DNA of 64,000 bases from Climacium dendroides (GCA_950106755.1 OX467088.1:9780001-9844000); one strand, 5' to 3'; counted from the stretch's first letter, positions 1-12,142 are shown. The notes: generated by a model from the letters alone, not told the origin. Numbers and translations: made by a program.

Positions 1-877
1 CATCAGGGGACACTTTGGATCCAAGTAGGTTCCTATTGCCTCAATTTGTAGTGAATATTTTTGAATTTTTTTTGAGGATGTATAATTCTTATTTCAATTA
101 GTGCCCAGAAGAAAAAAGTTATGGCACAATAAGTCAAAAATGGAGGTCAACGGGCAGCACAAAAAAATAAAAAAATGTCAAAATAATTTTTTTAAAAATT
201 TCCTAAAATTTTATATTTTTATTCACATTTAAAGCTTTGATTCATTCTATTTGGATTAGTGATGAGAAAGTTATGGATAATTTTAGTTTTTTGGGCTGTT
301 TAAGCATATTTTTGAAAAAATAACTTATAGGATTTATTTTTGAATGCAATTTTTGACAATTTTTCAAAACAAATTGTTAGACAAGGTTAGGTTTGCTTTC
401 TAAAACAATCTCATTGTTGGAATTATTGTATTTCAATTTCATCTTAGAGCTATTAATGATTTGTTTTTTCTCTCAATCTTTAACCTATTTCTATTTAATA
501 ATTTTTTAACAAGTGAAAATTAAAAAAAAATTTATTGAATTTTTTTCTTAGATTCTCAACTCAACTATTCAACATAAAAACTTTAAAAATCAAAATCAAT
601 AGTACAAAAACTTTTAGTTAAAAAGATTCAAAGCCAAAAAATCTAGTCAAACAAGTTGCAAAAAACATGTTTTCTTCACTTTGGATGCAAATATCTTGCA
701 ATCTATGTAGTCAAATTTGATGAAATGCTTACCACATGTTTTTAGATAAGTTAAGTACAAAATCCTACAATTAAATTTTTGAAAAAGTTATTTTTTGCTT
801 TTCTTAGGTGAATGCAACAAAAATGGTAGTTTTGAGTGGTTTTTGACAAAAAGAAAACACCCTCAAGGTTTTAGGGG
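1..877. repeat. TTAA-terminal dispersed repeat, cut by window edge
   Basis: AT-rich, no credible reading frame. The right end reads TTTTAGGGG followed by TTAA at 878-881, the same type of end as other elements in this window. Bases of about 300-850 match, in reverse complement and with divergence, the interior of the element at 12143-13453; shared blocks include TTGCAATCTATGTAG-like and CTAAAACAATCTCA-like stretches. The left end lies outside the window. Confidence 0.55.
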
Positions 878-881
878 TTAA

Positions 882-1274
882 ACTAAATCATTTTCATGTG
901 GCCTTTTCCATGTGGCCAAGGGCTATTCATTGAGATGGAAATTCAAACTTCTCATTTCCTCCAATCACTATAATACAGATGCAATTTGGTTGGTGAAGAT
1001 TTGACTTGCTTTGAGTATTTAAAGCTCATAGGTTTGTTTTGTCTTCTCCTTTTCATTTTTCCCCAATATAGTGACATCTCTCTCAACTTTCTTCCTTTTA
1101 CTTAGTGTTGTGGAATTTTACATGATTAGATAGAATTTGCTTTCAAGTAGAATTAGAAGAAAAGACAATTAAAAGCCCCCCAAACATTAGAATTTAGGAG
1201 TGTGTTAAATGAGTCTTGGGGTTTGAAAAATCCCCCCCCCCCGCGCAAAAACCCTCAAAAGAGTAGTTATACGG
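882..1274. other. Gene-free AT-rich spacer
   Basis: No reading frame or RNA gene seen. A homopolymer run of about eleven C occurs near 1231-1242, just outside the pogo-type element. Confidence 0.6.
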
Positions 1275-1276
1275 TA

Positions 1277-4200
1277 CACTAATAATGTTAATTAGTGTTT
1301 AATGAAGATTAGTGTAGTCTACAATGTTTACCCTTGAACACCAGTTTCCAACCACTTTCCATTTAGTGTTGGCAGTATTGTAGGACTTGAAATCAATGCA
1401 CCGCCTTCCGCTTCCACCACCTTTCCTTTCGCTGCCTTCCGCTTCCACCACCTCTCCTCTCTGACTTGCTCTCTTCGCTCCGCCTGTCTCTCTCCGCTCC
1501 GCCTGTCTCTCTCCGCTCTGCTTGGCTCAACCCTGTAAGGACATTGCGGGTGTACACAGAGTTGCATTTCCAAGTATTACGCTTTTTGAATTAATTGGTT
1601 TTTGATAAATTGTGATGATTTTTGGTTCTGTAGTTTTATTTCACTACAAGATCTAGATGTTTGTGTTCATTATGGGTGCACATACCTTAGCCTCAATTGA
1701 TTGGTGTACTTAGTTTGTTAAATTACCTGAGGTTATGGATGTTTTTTGCGTCATTCTGATAGGTTTGTGGCTTTTTTTTGCAAATTAACTAAGCGGTTAC
1801 ACTACAATCACATTGCAAATTCTTACTCAAGCTAATCTTTAGATGGCAACCCACGTGGCTTTTGTTCTTCCAGTGGATCTCAATGATCCTGGCAGAGTGC
1901 CGGAAAGACAACAGTCTAATACCTCAGTAGATCCATACCCTACTGTCTTCAACGCAGACCTCCACTGTGCCCATGTTGTGGACATCCCAGTTGGTAGACT
2001 CATAGAGGACAACTACAACGAGAATCTTTACATTGGTAGCGGAGCAAATCCCCCACACCGCCCTGCTGCTCCAGCGAACCATTTTGTCAATGTCGACCCC
2101 CTTCATGTAGGTGCACCGTCTTCAATACATGCCTTGAATTTAATTGCAATATTTTGTAGTGTTGATTTCATAAATTCTGCTTGCTTAGAATTCCATTTAC
2201 ATAATGAAATTATGAAATCAATTCATTCACTACGAATACTTGCATGATCAATGTGATTAAGCTTATTTCCAAGTTCAAATTCATATTGCAATGAACTCAT
2301 GAATTCATAAACCTTTAATGGTATACACATCGTACAAGTGAATGTAGCTTAGGCAACCAATCTTTTATTGCACAATCTTCATTATGTGGATTGAAATTAA
2401 ACAAAATGTTGAAGCATCAAGAATTTTTCTATCCATACAATTTTGAAAATTTGACTAAATTCTCAAATCCAATGAATTATTGCGATCACTTGCTTTATAT
2501 GTTAGCATCCAAACTTCAAGATCTTGCTTGTTTTTTATTTTTATTTTAAATTACAAATGTATTTCTGAATATAAATTTAGAAGTCAGTTTTACATTCTCA
2601 ATTTTATTTTAAGTTTAAATTCTAGAGTATCATATTCTTAATTCTTAATTCAAATTCATGAGTTCATTGCAATAATTTTACAATAATTTCAAATTGAAAA
2701 TTAAGGATTAAGAATTTATAGTAACTTCAAATTTAAATTTAAAAAGCATCACAATACTTTCAATTTCAAATCTAAATTTATTCATTTAATTTTCAATTTT
2801 GAATTGTCAATCAAATTTTTAGTTCTCTAAATTTTTTTGAATTCCATTTTAAACCGTCAATTTCATTCTAAATTTAATACTTAGTTCACTTCTCAATTCA
2901 ATTTTGAATTAATGTAATATGGTTTTCAATTTAAAAGATGCTTAAGAGAAAATATTTGTTGAATAATATATTGAGGAAGAATTGTTTTAAATATGATTTG
3001 TTTTCTACATGTCGTTTTGTAGGTCGTCCACCTCTTCATGTTCTTCCTGTCAACACCTCTTCACGATGCTTGCAACAAGTTTCCACTCTTCTCAACCGAA
3101 AAATAGTCATTGCATGGATGGTAGAAGATGAAGCAATTCACAGACTTGTTGGCTTCAATGGACGCACTATTCAAGCTTTTCCTGAGCACTTTCGAGGTCA
3201 GAAAGCTGCCAATTATGTAAGAGCTATACGATGGTGGCAACAACGAGGCAACTACATTGAAGTTGATGAAGAATTATAATTAATGTGCAACCACAATCAA
3301 GTTGGCAAACAGAAGAGACTCCACTTCAAAGCCAAGACAGGACGTGGCAAGAAGCGCTCTGATTGGGTCCAATGGCTGTATTCAAGGGTCCTGGAGGCTT
3401 TCGAAGGACTTTGAAAATCTGGTGTGAAATTTTCTTCCAAAATTTTGTTAGAATTGGCTCTAGAGGTGTTACTGGGTCCAGAGTCAATTTATACCGCTGA
3501 ATCCATTGATCCTATAGACTAGAAATTGCTCACCAGCAAATTGTGTCATAGTTGGATTCAATAGTTTATGGGAGTACATAACATTGTATTCGTATCACAA
3601 CGCAACAGGCTCTCTTGTAGTCTTGAGAAGGAACTTCAAATTGAAATGCAAACTGCATTTTATTTAGGAGTCTTGTAGAGAGGGTTCCAATCCAATGTTT
3701 TGGATGAGAATTTAATGGAAAATATAGATGAGACACACTTTGTTGTCAATGTTGACAATGGCCGGACATTGGGTTTTCGGAGAGATACCACGGTGAAATA
3801 TACTAAGGTAGTTTCAGGTGGAAAGTCTATGACCATGGTGGTCAGAGTCTCTGGAGGTCGTAGATCAACTATTGAAGCTCCTATGTTGATTTTTACAAAT
3901 TAAAATAGAAGCTATCCTATTTGGAGATTGGAGGATAACATCCCTGGAGTTTCATATAGGACTAGTTCAAAGGATTGGATGGATCAATCTATTTTCCCTG
4001 AGTATTTTAAGGAAGCTCGTGCTTTTCAACCTGACCTTCACCAATGGTTGAAAACTGTATGAGTAGATAATTCTACTACGCATAAGATAACTCTAGTGTT
4101 GAGAGATGTTCTAGCAACTAAGAATACCACTTTGAGGTATTTGCCTCCATGCTCCACCCACTTATGCCAACCTGCAGATACCTTTATTATTTCAAAGATA

Positions 4201-4857
4201 AAGGATGCTTAGACTACTTGTTGGGAAGCCAAAAAGACTGAATTGATTCAATCAAATGCATGGCAAAATATCCCTCGTGAAGACAATCAGTAGTCTAGCA
4301 AATTGACAAATCCAGGTAAGAGATTTTTTTTGCAATTGGCAGCGGATAGTGTAGAAGATGTGAATAGGCAAGTTGATTTTGGCAATATGTCTTATGCCAG
4401 GAAGGCCATGATCCGTTGTGGCATGGCCTTAGATGTTGATGGTTCATGGAATGTGAACCAATTGTTTCCTCATCTACAACAAATTGACAAATCCAAGGTC
4501 AAGAAGTGCCTAATTTTATTAGAACACCCTAGAAATATTTTCTAGTGCTTTGCACTATATGCAATGGACACATGTTTGTAATAAAATGGTTGGCTTTTTG
4601 AAAATGTCTTCTTCATTGTTTCATGATTTTTGTGCCAAAGTCTATAAAATATGGTTCGTTTTTTTGAAATTGGAAAAGAGTGGTACTCTCAATAAACACT
4701 AAATGTCAACTTTGTAAAATTTGGAAGGTGTAAAACATCATGGGTGATGGCAATTAGAGTTAAGTTGAAATTTAGTGTGTACACATTATTGATTCAATTG
4801 ACATTTAGTGTTCAAGTTCGTAATTAGTGTTACGAACACTAATTAACATTATTAGTG
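1277..4857 (+). mobile_element. Decayed pogo/Tc1-mariner-type DNA transposon
   Basis: Bases 1275-1299 and 4835-4859 are a perfect 25-bp inverted repeat (outer end TACACTAATAATG). Taking TA as the target-site duplication (1275-1276 and 4858-4859), the element starts with CACTAATAATG and is 3,581 bp. Insertion at TA fits the Tc1/mariner/pogo superfamily, and the interior carries a DDD transposase remnant. Between the left repeat and the first coding exon lies a pyrimidine-rich stretch (about 1400-1520) with two short direct repeats, of about 20 bp and about 19 bp, possibly the old promoter or leader. A 313-bp MITE at 27509-27821 has similar ends. Confidence 0.85.
1843..4545 (+). pseudogene. DDE transposase (pogo/DDE_1 type), nonsense-riddled
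   Basis: Exon 1 (1843-2110) joins exon 2 (from 3023) across a 912-bp AT-rich GT-AG intron, giving VDPLHV-GRPPLHV in frame. From 3023 to 4545 one single frame runs about 507 codons with nine stops (3277, 3412, 3520, 3562, 3676, 3901, 4060, 4210, 4291) and no frameshift. Catalytic-type Asp residues are visible: NIDETHF (Asp codon 3727), VDNSTTH (4066) and LPPCSTHLCQPAD (4177). The last two are 36 residues apart, as in pogo-like DDE_1 transposases. The stops are mostly explicable as TGG to TAG/TGA or CAA/CAG to TAA/TAG, that is C-to-T decay. The first 174 or so residues up to the 3277 stop remain open; their role, perhaps DNA binding, is not recognised. Non-functional as read. Confidence 0.85.
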
Positions 4858-4859
4858 TA

Positions 4860-5745
4860 GTGTTGTGTTAGGAGGGTAATTAAGTCTTAAATTTTAGAAT
4901 TAGTGTCTATTAGTATTAAGCTAATCAAGGATAAGTTTAGTGGGTGGTAGTTTTATATACAGTTTTTTCCCTTCAAAATCAAGGACCACTGAACCAATCC
5001 GTGAAGAGAACACAGTCAAGGAACACAGCCGGGAGTGGCCAGGAACAACCGGCAACGCAGTCAAGGGAACAATGTAGGGGTCTCGGCGAATGGTGCCTTG
5101 ACACAATAGCATCCTGGGAGAGGGGTCTCAGGCAATCCCTGAGTGCCACGTGTCATACCAAGAGGATCAGAGAATTGAAAGGTGACTGAGTAGGATCAGC
5201 AAGCAAGGATCACCAATGTGCAAGGTAAGTAAACATTCAAATTAAATCAATTTGAATTACAGGCCATCACTATCATTTATTTTCAGGATCAGATTTTTGA
5301 TGCTAAAATTAGATTTCAAGATGAACTTTCCAAAAATATAAACAACTAAAAATAGCAACTTGGTTAGGTTTTATTTAACTTCAAAGCTTTGCAAACACAA
5401 ATTAGATTTTGGTGCCTTGGGCATTTAGGGGTTAAGGTGAAGGTGTCCAAAACCAATCAAATACACAATTTTGGACATGATCTAGAGTAGTACAAGGCAA
5501 AAAACAAATATTTTTGTAGTCGCATTCATTTTATAGAAATGACGAGGATTGCAAATTTTTTGGTAATTTTATTGCTTGAACTGAAATTACTATGAACTTT
5601 GGGAGGCAAAAAGTACTTTTGACTGTAAGCCAATGTCTAGACTCTTTTCATTTTGATCATTCAAGAACTACTTTCCTATTTATTGCTTCTTACTTTCTTG
5701 CTCACTACTTTGGGACATGTGTCATGAACTAAATAGTCCAATCGT
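4860..5745. repeat. Spacer with TTAA-type repeat fragment
   Basis: 4900-5220 has mid-GC composition but only short frames and no recognisable product. About 5283-5431 is one copy of a dispersed repeat that ends TTTAGGGG plus TTAA at 5432-5435. Related copies lie near 22730-23110 and, reversed, at 51801-52140. All share a block like AATAGCAACTTGGTT. No gene is supported. Confidence 0.5.
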
Positions 5746-6393
5746 TACAAAAAAGTTGGACCCTATAAGGGGCTGCATCCCAATATTAAAAATGACTCAC
5801 TACTTCTCACTTTGAGGACATTCTTTTGTAATGATAACAATACTTGTCATTTTTTCCAAGAAAGGGCAGCCCATGATCTCAGTGATTGTGTGGTAGCGAT
5901 TAGGTTGAGGGACGGGCAGCATAATCATGACTTGTCGTAGTCGTGTCCTTGTGGAGTTTAGGCGCGGTAAAATTGGCGCGAGATGTATGACCTGGCAGAT
6001 GTATCCCGCCTAATGGTTATCTTGCATTCAGCTGAACTTGCAACATGTATCCTAATTACAATTGTAGCTTTGAAATTCTTCATTCCCGCCTTCAAATTTT
6101 GTACAGGTTGGGTGTCGATGCTGATACTGCACTGTTGTCGATGTTCATTGCTGCGTGCAAGCACAACACAACTACACAGCTCGATCAGATTACTTGCACA
6201 GCTCAATCGATAGCTCGATTGATAGCGAGATAGGCAGAAAGCGGGAGAGACATCGTCGTCCCGACGTGGACATCCACCAATCTGGACTCAGTAATTGTCC
6301 AGTACAGTAATTGTTGAGGTTCAGGTTATTGAGGTGATGTGTTTTGTGAGGAAGAGTACGTGTAGCTACTTAGTGTAGTTTATATTGAGATCC

Positions 6394-9300
6394 ATGGCAC
6401 TTGGGGATGTTACGAATGTGCCACCTTATAAAGCACAGGTAACGATTGATGGCAAGTATGTACCACTAATTCAGAGAGGAAAATTCCTGCATGAACAAGT
6501 GTCAAAGTTGTGCTTCTCGGAGAAGAGAAAGGCTGGCCTCACTGCCATAGATCTTTGGATGGACGGGTCTTTGTATCCAAATGACCCTAGAACAGGCAAG
6601 CGTCCAAAGTTGAATTGCTTGAAGGATTTGGTAGAATTCGTCGGGGAGGGAGAGAATGGCATGCTTGGATACGTCAAGAGTCTAGTATCAGATAGTGCTG
6701 GAGGCTACCAAAGGGACGTGGACCGCTATGTTGTAGAAATTTTGTTTCTAAAGGAGTATGTGTCAAACTTGCAAAGTCAAATTGACTTACAATCATCGAG
6801 GCTCTTTGATGTTCCGAATTTGCAGTCAATTATTGCGAATTTAGAGCTGCAAAAGACTTCAACTAAGGATCGCATGCAACAAATGCAATTAGAGCTTGAT
6901 GCTCAAATAGTCGTGAGAGAAGATATGAGAGTGGCTGTAATTGCAGTAAGAGAGGGGCATGTAATTGAAAAAAAAAATCTGATAGAGATTCATAATGCTA
7001 AACTGCAATCTGTTAGATTAGACCTCTACAAAACAAAATCAACTCTCTCCCGCCTCACTCAGAAAATGAATCAACTGCAAAATACTACGTTCGGCTATCG
7101 CAGCCAAATTCGGCAACGAAGAGATCTGTCTTCCTTGTCACAAAAAGGAGGACACGCGAAGTTTGTACGGAGATTGGCTCGTACAATTGTAGGACCACAA
7201 ACAGCTAGAGCTGTACATGAACGAAACATGATTGAGGGTAGAACTCAACGATTGCATGGCGACGAATCAGCCCAAGAAGAGAGCGGTCGTGTTTTTGCTA
7301 GCTTGCTGTCGAGAACTGAAGTTAGTACGCTGTTGCAAGATCCGAAAATGATTCCAGTCGGAGAAAAACTTGTAAATCAGTACTTTGATAAAATTGGAGA
7401 GATCATGGGCCCAGAAAACGTTCTTGAAATATGTGACCGAAATAGTATAATACAAAATGGTTACGCTGCTTACCACAAAAAATTCAGTAGCGCTGTGAAG
7501 GTCGTAGGGCGTGGAAACCTACGGGTTAGTTGCATGGCAAATCCGCATCAGGTTACATTATTATGAAGGGACTTGAATTCAAGATTGGAGGACTACATCA
7601 GTTCACATTCTCATATTGAGAATGAGTTCATTATCGCACAGCCAGCAAAGTCTAAGACCAAAGTTCCAACTAAGGTTGTCTTGTCCTCTCGGAATTCATT
7701 CTTTGTGGACATAGAGAAAGTTCAGCAAACAATGGTCCGTCTTTACAAGATTACTACAGCAGGTATTATACTACTCTTCTACTGTTTTGAAATGGATACG
7801 TATTGAATTCTCTAAGTTAGGGTTTGTTATGAAAGCTAGACCTCATTTTGGATGCGTGTTTTATTGCTTTGCAGAAGTACAGGGAGATCCTCTCATCTTC
7901 GTACTCAAGCTTGATGAAGCAGAAATTATCCATGCACAGAAATTGAAAAGAGTGTCGATTACCTTAATGAATCGTGCCCTAGATCCATCAATTTCTCCCA
8001 CTGATCCGAAGTACTTTTCCGTTCAGTTTGAACGAGAGGTATGGCTTGCAGCTTTTCAAGTACCAAAAGAATGTCACGAGGTTCTTGAATGGGTTTTCAA
8101 GCAAACAACATTTCCAGAGTTGATCCGAGCTCAAGAATCTGGGCAACTACTGATAGTTTCAGATGTAGGGAGACTTCAAAGTGCGCTGGCACTTAGCAGT
8201 TGACTTAAAAACAATAAAATGCATGTACGGGTTACAACATGGAGCCAACTGCAAATATACTTGCATTTATTGTCTACAGGAGAGAACAAAGCTTGCCATT
8301 GTGACCCAAGCTCAAGCAACTACATCAATGATAAGAAGATCAAATTCATGGAATGGAGGCCTCTTCTCGTCAAGTGTGTATGAGAAACCGATTGTTGGTG
8401 CTCGGACTCTTATGCGTTGGAAACCAATTTTCTTGATCCCATTAGACAGAGTCCATATATGCACTCTACATGCTATGAACCGAATAGTTGAGAAGATTTT
8501 ACATCTTCACTTCATGTTTATTTGGACAATTCGTGATAAAACCATACAGGCTGCTGCAATTAACGACATGCAGAAAGTTATATCTGCCATTGGAATGCAT
8601 GGCGGTAACGTGATTATCTTCAAGGATGCAGAATTGTCAGGAAAATCAAATAGCGTTCCTAACAAACCTAGTCTCTCTGGAGCCAATTGCGCTAAACTCT
8701 TTAAGCCAAGTACCTTGCCTGGAGGATCCAACACTGTTTGGAAAGACGTAGTGGCAGCTACACACAATTTCTTGGACAATGGAGACGCAAAGAAAAGTCA
8801 GATGGACATGTGGGAGGCCCTACAAGATCTTCGACAGTACTTCACAAAATTGACTTTGACGAACGATCAAAGACACGAATACCGAGCTAAAGCCCAGAAG
8901 TGGGGTCGGCTTTTTGTCACTTGCTTCGGTGAACATCGCATAACTCAATACATGGTAGATACAATCTTTCCTTTCTCATCCTGCTTTGAATTCAAAGTTG
9001 GTGTTTTTTTCTTCTCTCTGCAGCTACAGGTACTAAAACTTATCTACCGTATGTACTCCAGCATATCATCGTCAGACACGCTCCATTTTTTGTTGAAGAA
9101 TACGGATCGCTCTCCGTGTGGTCCTGCCAAGGGATGGAGAATTCTCATCACGCTACCAAAGCTGCCTACCAGCGTCATACCCAGCATGCAGGTGGTCAAC
9201 AACAAACAAAGAGTGCATTGCATCAAACCTTTGAACATTGGTATCGTATTATAGCCCATCGTTTCAGAAACATTGAAGAAGTAGAAAAACAACCATCAGC

Positions 9301-9460
9301 AGAGGAACAAGAGGATATTAAAGCAACTATTCAAGCTCGGCGTGAACGATCTCTTGCTTCAAGCGCAGCTGCACATTGGGCCGAATGGAAGAATAATTGT
9401 ACTCGATGGATACCTCATGCTTCTCAATCTTCACAAGAAGATTCCAGTTTGCCGACCTAG
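6394..9460 (+). pseudogene. Unrecognised transposon-like coiled-coil/CxxC protein gene, interrupted
   Basis: The ATG at 6394 (MALGDVTNVPPYKAQ) opens a 390-codon frame with a long coiled-coil-like middle (about residues 110-230). It is halted by TGA at 7564, but the same frame continues to 7762, where a 112-bp GT-AG intron (7763-7874) joins cleanly to 7875. A one-base frameshift near 8166-8176 is needed to pass from VSDVG into GDFKVRWHLAVDLKT. A further intron near 8931-9023 leads into the C-terminal frame. Two splice choices exist there, and the one keeping HRITQYM shifts frame. Visible motifs are CKYTCIYC (CxxC, possible zinc site) and, near the end, a Gln-Gly-Met-Glu-Asn/His-rich block (WSCQGMENSHHATKAAY). 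These resemble, from memory, uncharacterised repetitive-gene families of eukaryotes. No function assigned. It could instead be a gene with sequencing errors. Confidence 0.6.
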
Positions 9461-9578
9461 CCATTTAGTGCTCGAATTTGGAGACTTCGGGGTGGTAGAA
9501 ACTCCTCTGCAGTAAGCGTTTTTTCTTGCCGTTTGTTGATCTATAGTCATGCATCAGAATTGTTCTAGTTAGAGATAA

Positions 9579-10826
9579 TTAAGGACCATTAGAGACAGTT
9601 AAGGACTTTACAAAATTTGGACAGTTACATCCAAGAGCAATGGAAATCTCGTGCCTGACATTTGTAAGTGACCAATCTCGTCCTACTTCAATTTCACCTT
9701 GTAAGTCTTGGAATTCATAAGGTATTTTGATCACCTCTACTACACCACATTGGTCCATCAGCTCCCACTTCTTTCCATTGAAACGTTGGCGGTTGAATTG
9801 AAAATTGGCATATAATGTCGATCTGCCAATGTGGAACTTGAAAACCAATGATTTCCGATCCACTATGCACTTTATCAAATCAGCTCCGTCTATTTGCTTG
9901 ATGTCCCAACCATCGTCCATTAGAGATGATAACAACGAGTCTGGTACTTCTGGAAAAACAAATAACGTTGTTGTTTTGCGGATATTGAGAGCTTCTGAGA
10001 ACAGATCTACCATCACTGGTACGGGTATGAACCATTGGAGATGTGTTTGCCTGCTACCTGTACTAGGCTTCAAAGAGCTTAGGAAATCAGCTCGCATACG
10101 TGCACGAAATGCTTCAGAAGTTGACATATCCGGCAATGGCCATGTGGGATCATCGAATCCTGGCAAAGGGATCAATTGTAAACGTCTAATTTGTTCGTTT
10201 CCTTCTCGAGGAAAATACATGGCATTGTAAAAGAAAAGGCTGTCATTCAGAAGCTCTTTATGGGTCTTGCTTCCTCTTCCTGGTTCCCCTATATCCGCAT
10301 GTAAGACATACAGAACGCCGATGATGCTCTGAGGATGAATCCAGTCTTCGTATATTGAAGGGTATAAATCTATGAAATGACAGAATTGTAATTTAATAAG
10401 AGCTGAAATCGAGAACTTGAAATAGAAACTCAAACAGAAACTACTATTATTAGAATTTTGTAAGATTAAACAAGCAAAAAATTGATGAATAAAGGTTGGT
10501 ATAGACTTACAATTTGAACCGCTTGACATTGAATAGTGAACCGTGGGATCCAACTCCAATTGTCTAAACATGTATGCGTGTTGAACCCGGACACTTGAAA
10601 TTGTCGTAGAACCAGGGCTCAAACGAAATTCTTTGATCTGCACTTTGTATGATCCTTGAACGGAATCCCCTCCGTGTTTCACTGCATCTCTGCTGTGTTC
10701 ACCTCTATGCTCAGGTCTTAATGAAACCCAGGAATTCACATCGTATCTTTGAGGAATGTACACACCATCTTCATTAACTTGATTGTATAATGTCACAGCT
10801 TGAACCTTAGACCGTGGTGGCCTCAT
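9579..10826 (-). CDS. Unrecognised 368-aa protein, one intron
   Basis: The first ATG in frame is at 10826 (MRPPRSKVQAVTLYNQ). The open frame contains an AT-rich, low-complexity insert that fits a 141-bp GT-AG intron (10510 down to 10370, donor GTAAGT). Splicing joins SSGSN to YLYPSIYEDW and keeps frame, giving 368 residues. There are no membrane segments or signal peptide, and I recognise no domain. It is convergent with the 6394-9460 gene, with 118 bp between their stop codons, and both sit inside the same putative terminal repeats. The likeliest reading is the second, accessory protein of that element; a host gene beside a transposon is the alternative. Unlike its partner it shows no lesion. 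Confidence 0.6.
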   Translation of the reverse strand: MRPPRSKVQAVTLYNQVNEDGVYIPQRYDVNSWVSLRPEHRGEHSRDAVKHGGDSVQGSYKVQIKEFRLSPGSTTISSVRVQHAYMFRQLELDPTVHYSMSSGSNCKSIPTFIHQFFACLILQNSNNSSFCLSFYFKFSISALIKLQFCHFIDLYPSIYEDWIHPQSIIGVLYVLHADIGEPGRGSKTHKELLNDSLFFYNAMYFPREGNEQIRRLQLIPLPGFDDPTWPLPDMSTSEAFRARMRADFLSSLKPSTGSRQTHLQWFIPVPVMVDLFSEALNIRKTTTLFVFPEVPDSLLSSLMDDGWDIKQIDGADLIKCIVDRKSLVFKFHIGRSTLYANFQFNRQRFNGKKWELMDQCGVVEVIKIPYEFQDLQGEIEVGRDWSLTNVRHEISIALGCNCPNFVKSLTVSNGP

Positions 10827-12138
10827 TTTGCAATTGACAGTACAATGCACTCAATCTGAATACTATGAGCATCACAATCCTGAATGGAATTGCAACGACA
10901 CACTTGTGGCCCAAATTGACATAACCCAAATTGAATTCCTCCTAAATTGAGCCAGAGTACTGATCCACACGATAGCTCACTACACTCGCCAGAGCAATTT
11001 CATCAATCCTAAATTTACTAGTTCCGAACAGTTACCAACGAGCTCGTACAATTATTTTATGATACAATCTTCTCATGTTGCCACTTACCACGAGAAGAAC
11101 CAGCATAGACGCACTCAAAGATAATCCAGATACATAAAAAAAATGCAGCATCTGATTACGTACTCATCCCAGGATTCAATGCAAAAACAGGCGTACATTC
11201 AATCAAAACAAAGCAATTTGGTAACTAAAATCAGTCGCGAAAGGAGCATGAAAATCACCATCTTCTAAAGAAGAAAACAATCGAAACGAGAGGAGCCTTC
11301 TCATCAGAACAAATTCAAGATTCAACTATAAACTCAGCTATGAATTCAGAAAACAGTTTCCGTAGCTTCCGCAGCTTCAACGGAAATAGTGGAACCTCGC
11401 GGGAGACGTCACGTCAGCGTTTACTTGTCATGATGGCCTTGAGGCCAACGTCCTCGCTGTCTGGCCGACGTGGTCATTGTAATGACGAGCTGTACATGTT
11501 ATTTTTTGAATGGGCAGCAGGTAATAGTAAGAACATTAGTAAAAAAACTCAGGGCCCTCTAGAGGGTTGGATTCTTTTGTAATGCTTTGAAAAGAAGGAA
11601 AAAAACACATTCCTAGCTTCGTTTGGAAATCTGTTCTAACCTTAGTTGGAAATACTGCACCCTATTGCCCGCCCTATTGATTGTTGATGGGGCGTTGGTT
11701 AGAAATGGGTGGCTTCACCTTACATACAAATTTATGATTTTCATACACTAAAGTAAGTATAATCTTTTTAAATGTTCTCATTATTGAAACCTGAAGACAT
11801 CAACAGAAGTATTGGTGGGTAGCCGACATATAAGTACTATTATGTAGTATACAAAGTAGAAAAGTATAGATTTGCAAGACGATTATGTTGTAGTTGGTCA
11901 GTAGTAACCAACGAAAATTGATAACCACCTAAATCCTAAATTCCGGAATTCATATTTATGGAATCTGAAAATTTTAGAATTTGTTAAATTTCCCTTGTTT
12001 GTTTGAGACTTTGATTCATTTTCCTATTCATCTAATTTATTTGCTAGTTATTAAATTGAATTCCATTAGGGACTATTGGGCTAGGGTCTATTATTTTATT
12101 AGGCCTAATAAGACAAATAGAAGAAGACAAAACCAAAT
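10827..12138. other. Gene-free stretch
   Basis: 10827-11340 is mid-GC and could be the promoter/leader of the minus-strand gene ending at 9579. 11340-11579 contains a short frame of about 80 codons without recognisable features and the putative right transposon end. 11580-12138 is AT-rich with nothing identifiable. Confidence 0.5.
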
Positions 12139-12142
12139 TTAA

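Larger units (their letters stand above)
5748..11579. mobile_element. Candidate 5.8-kb two-gene DNA transposon
   Basis: The left end (TTACAAAA at 5745-5752, then ACCCTATAAGGGG) and the right end read in reverse complement (TTACAAAA from 11582 inward, then ACCCTCTAGAGGG) match at about 21 of 30 positions. With TA as target duplication (5746-5747 and 11580-11581), the ends enclose two convergent genes, 6394-9460 and 9579-10826. The boundary call rests on an imperfect inverted repeat and is tentative. The superfamily is not identified. Confidence 0.4.
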
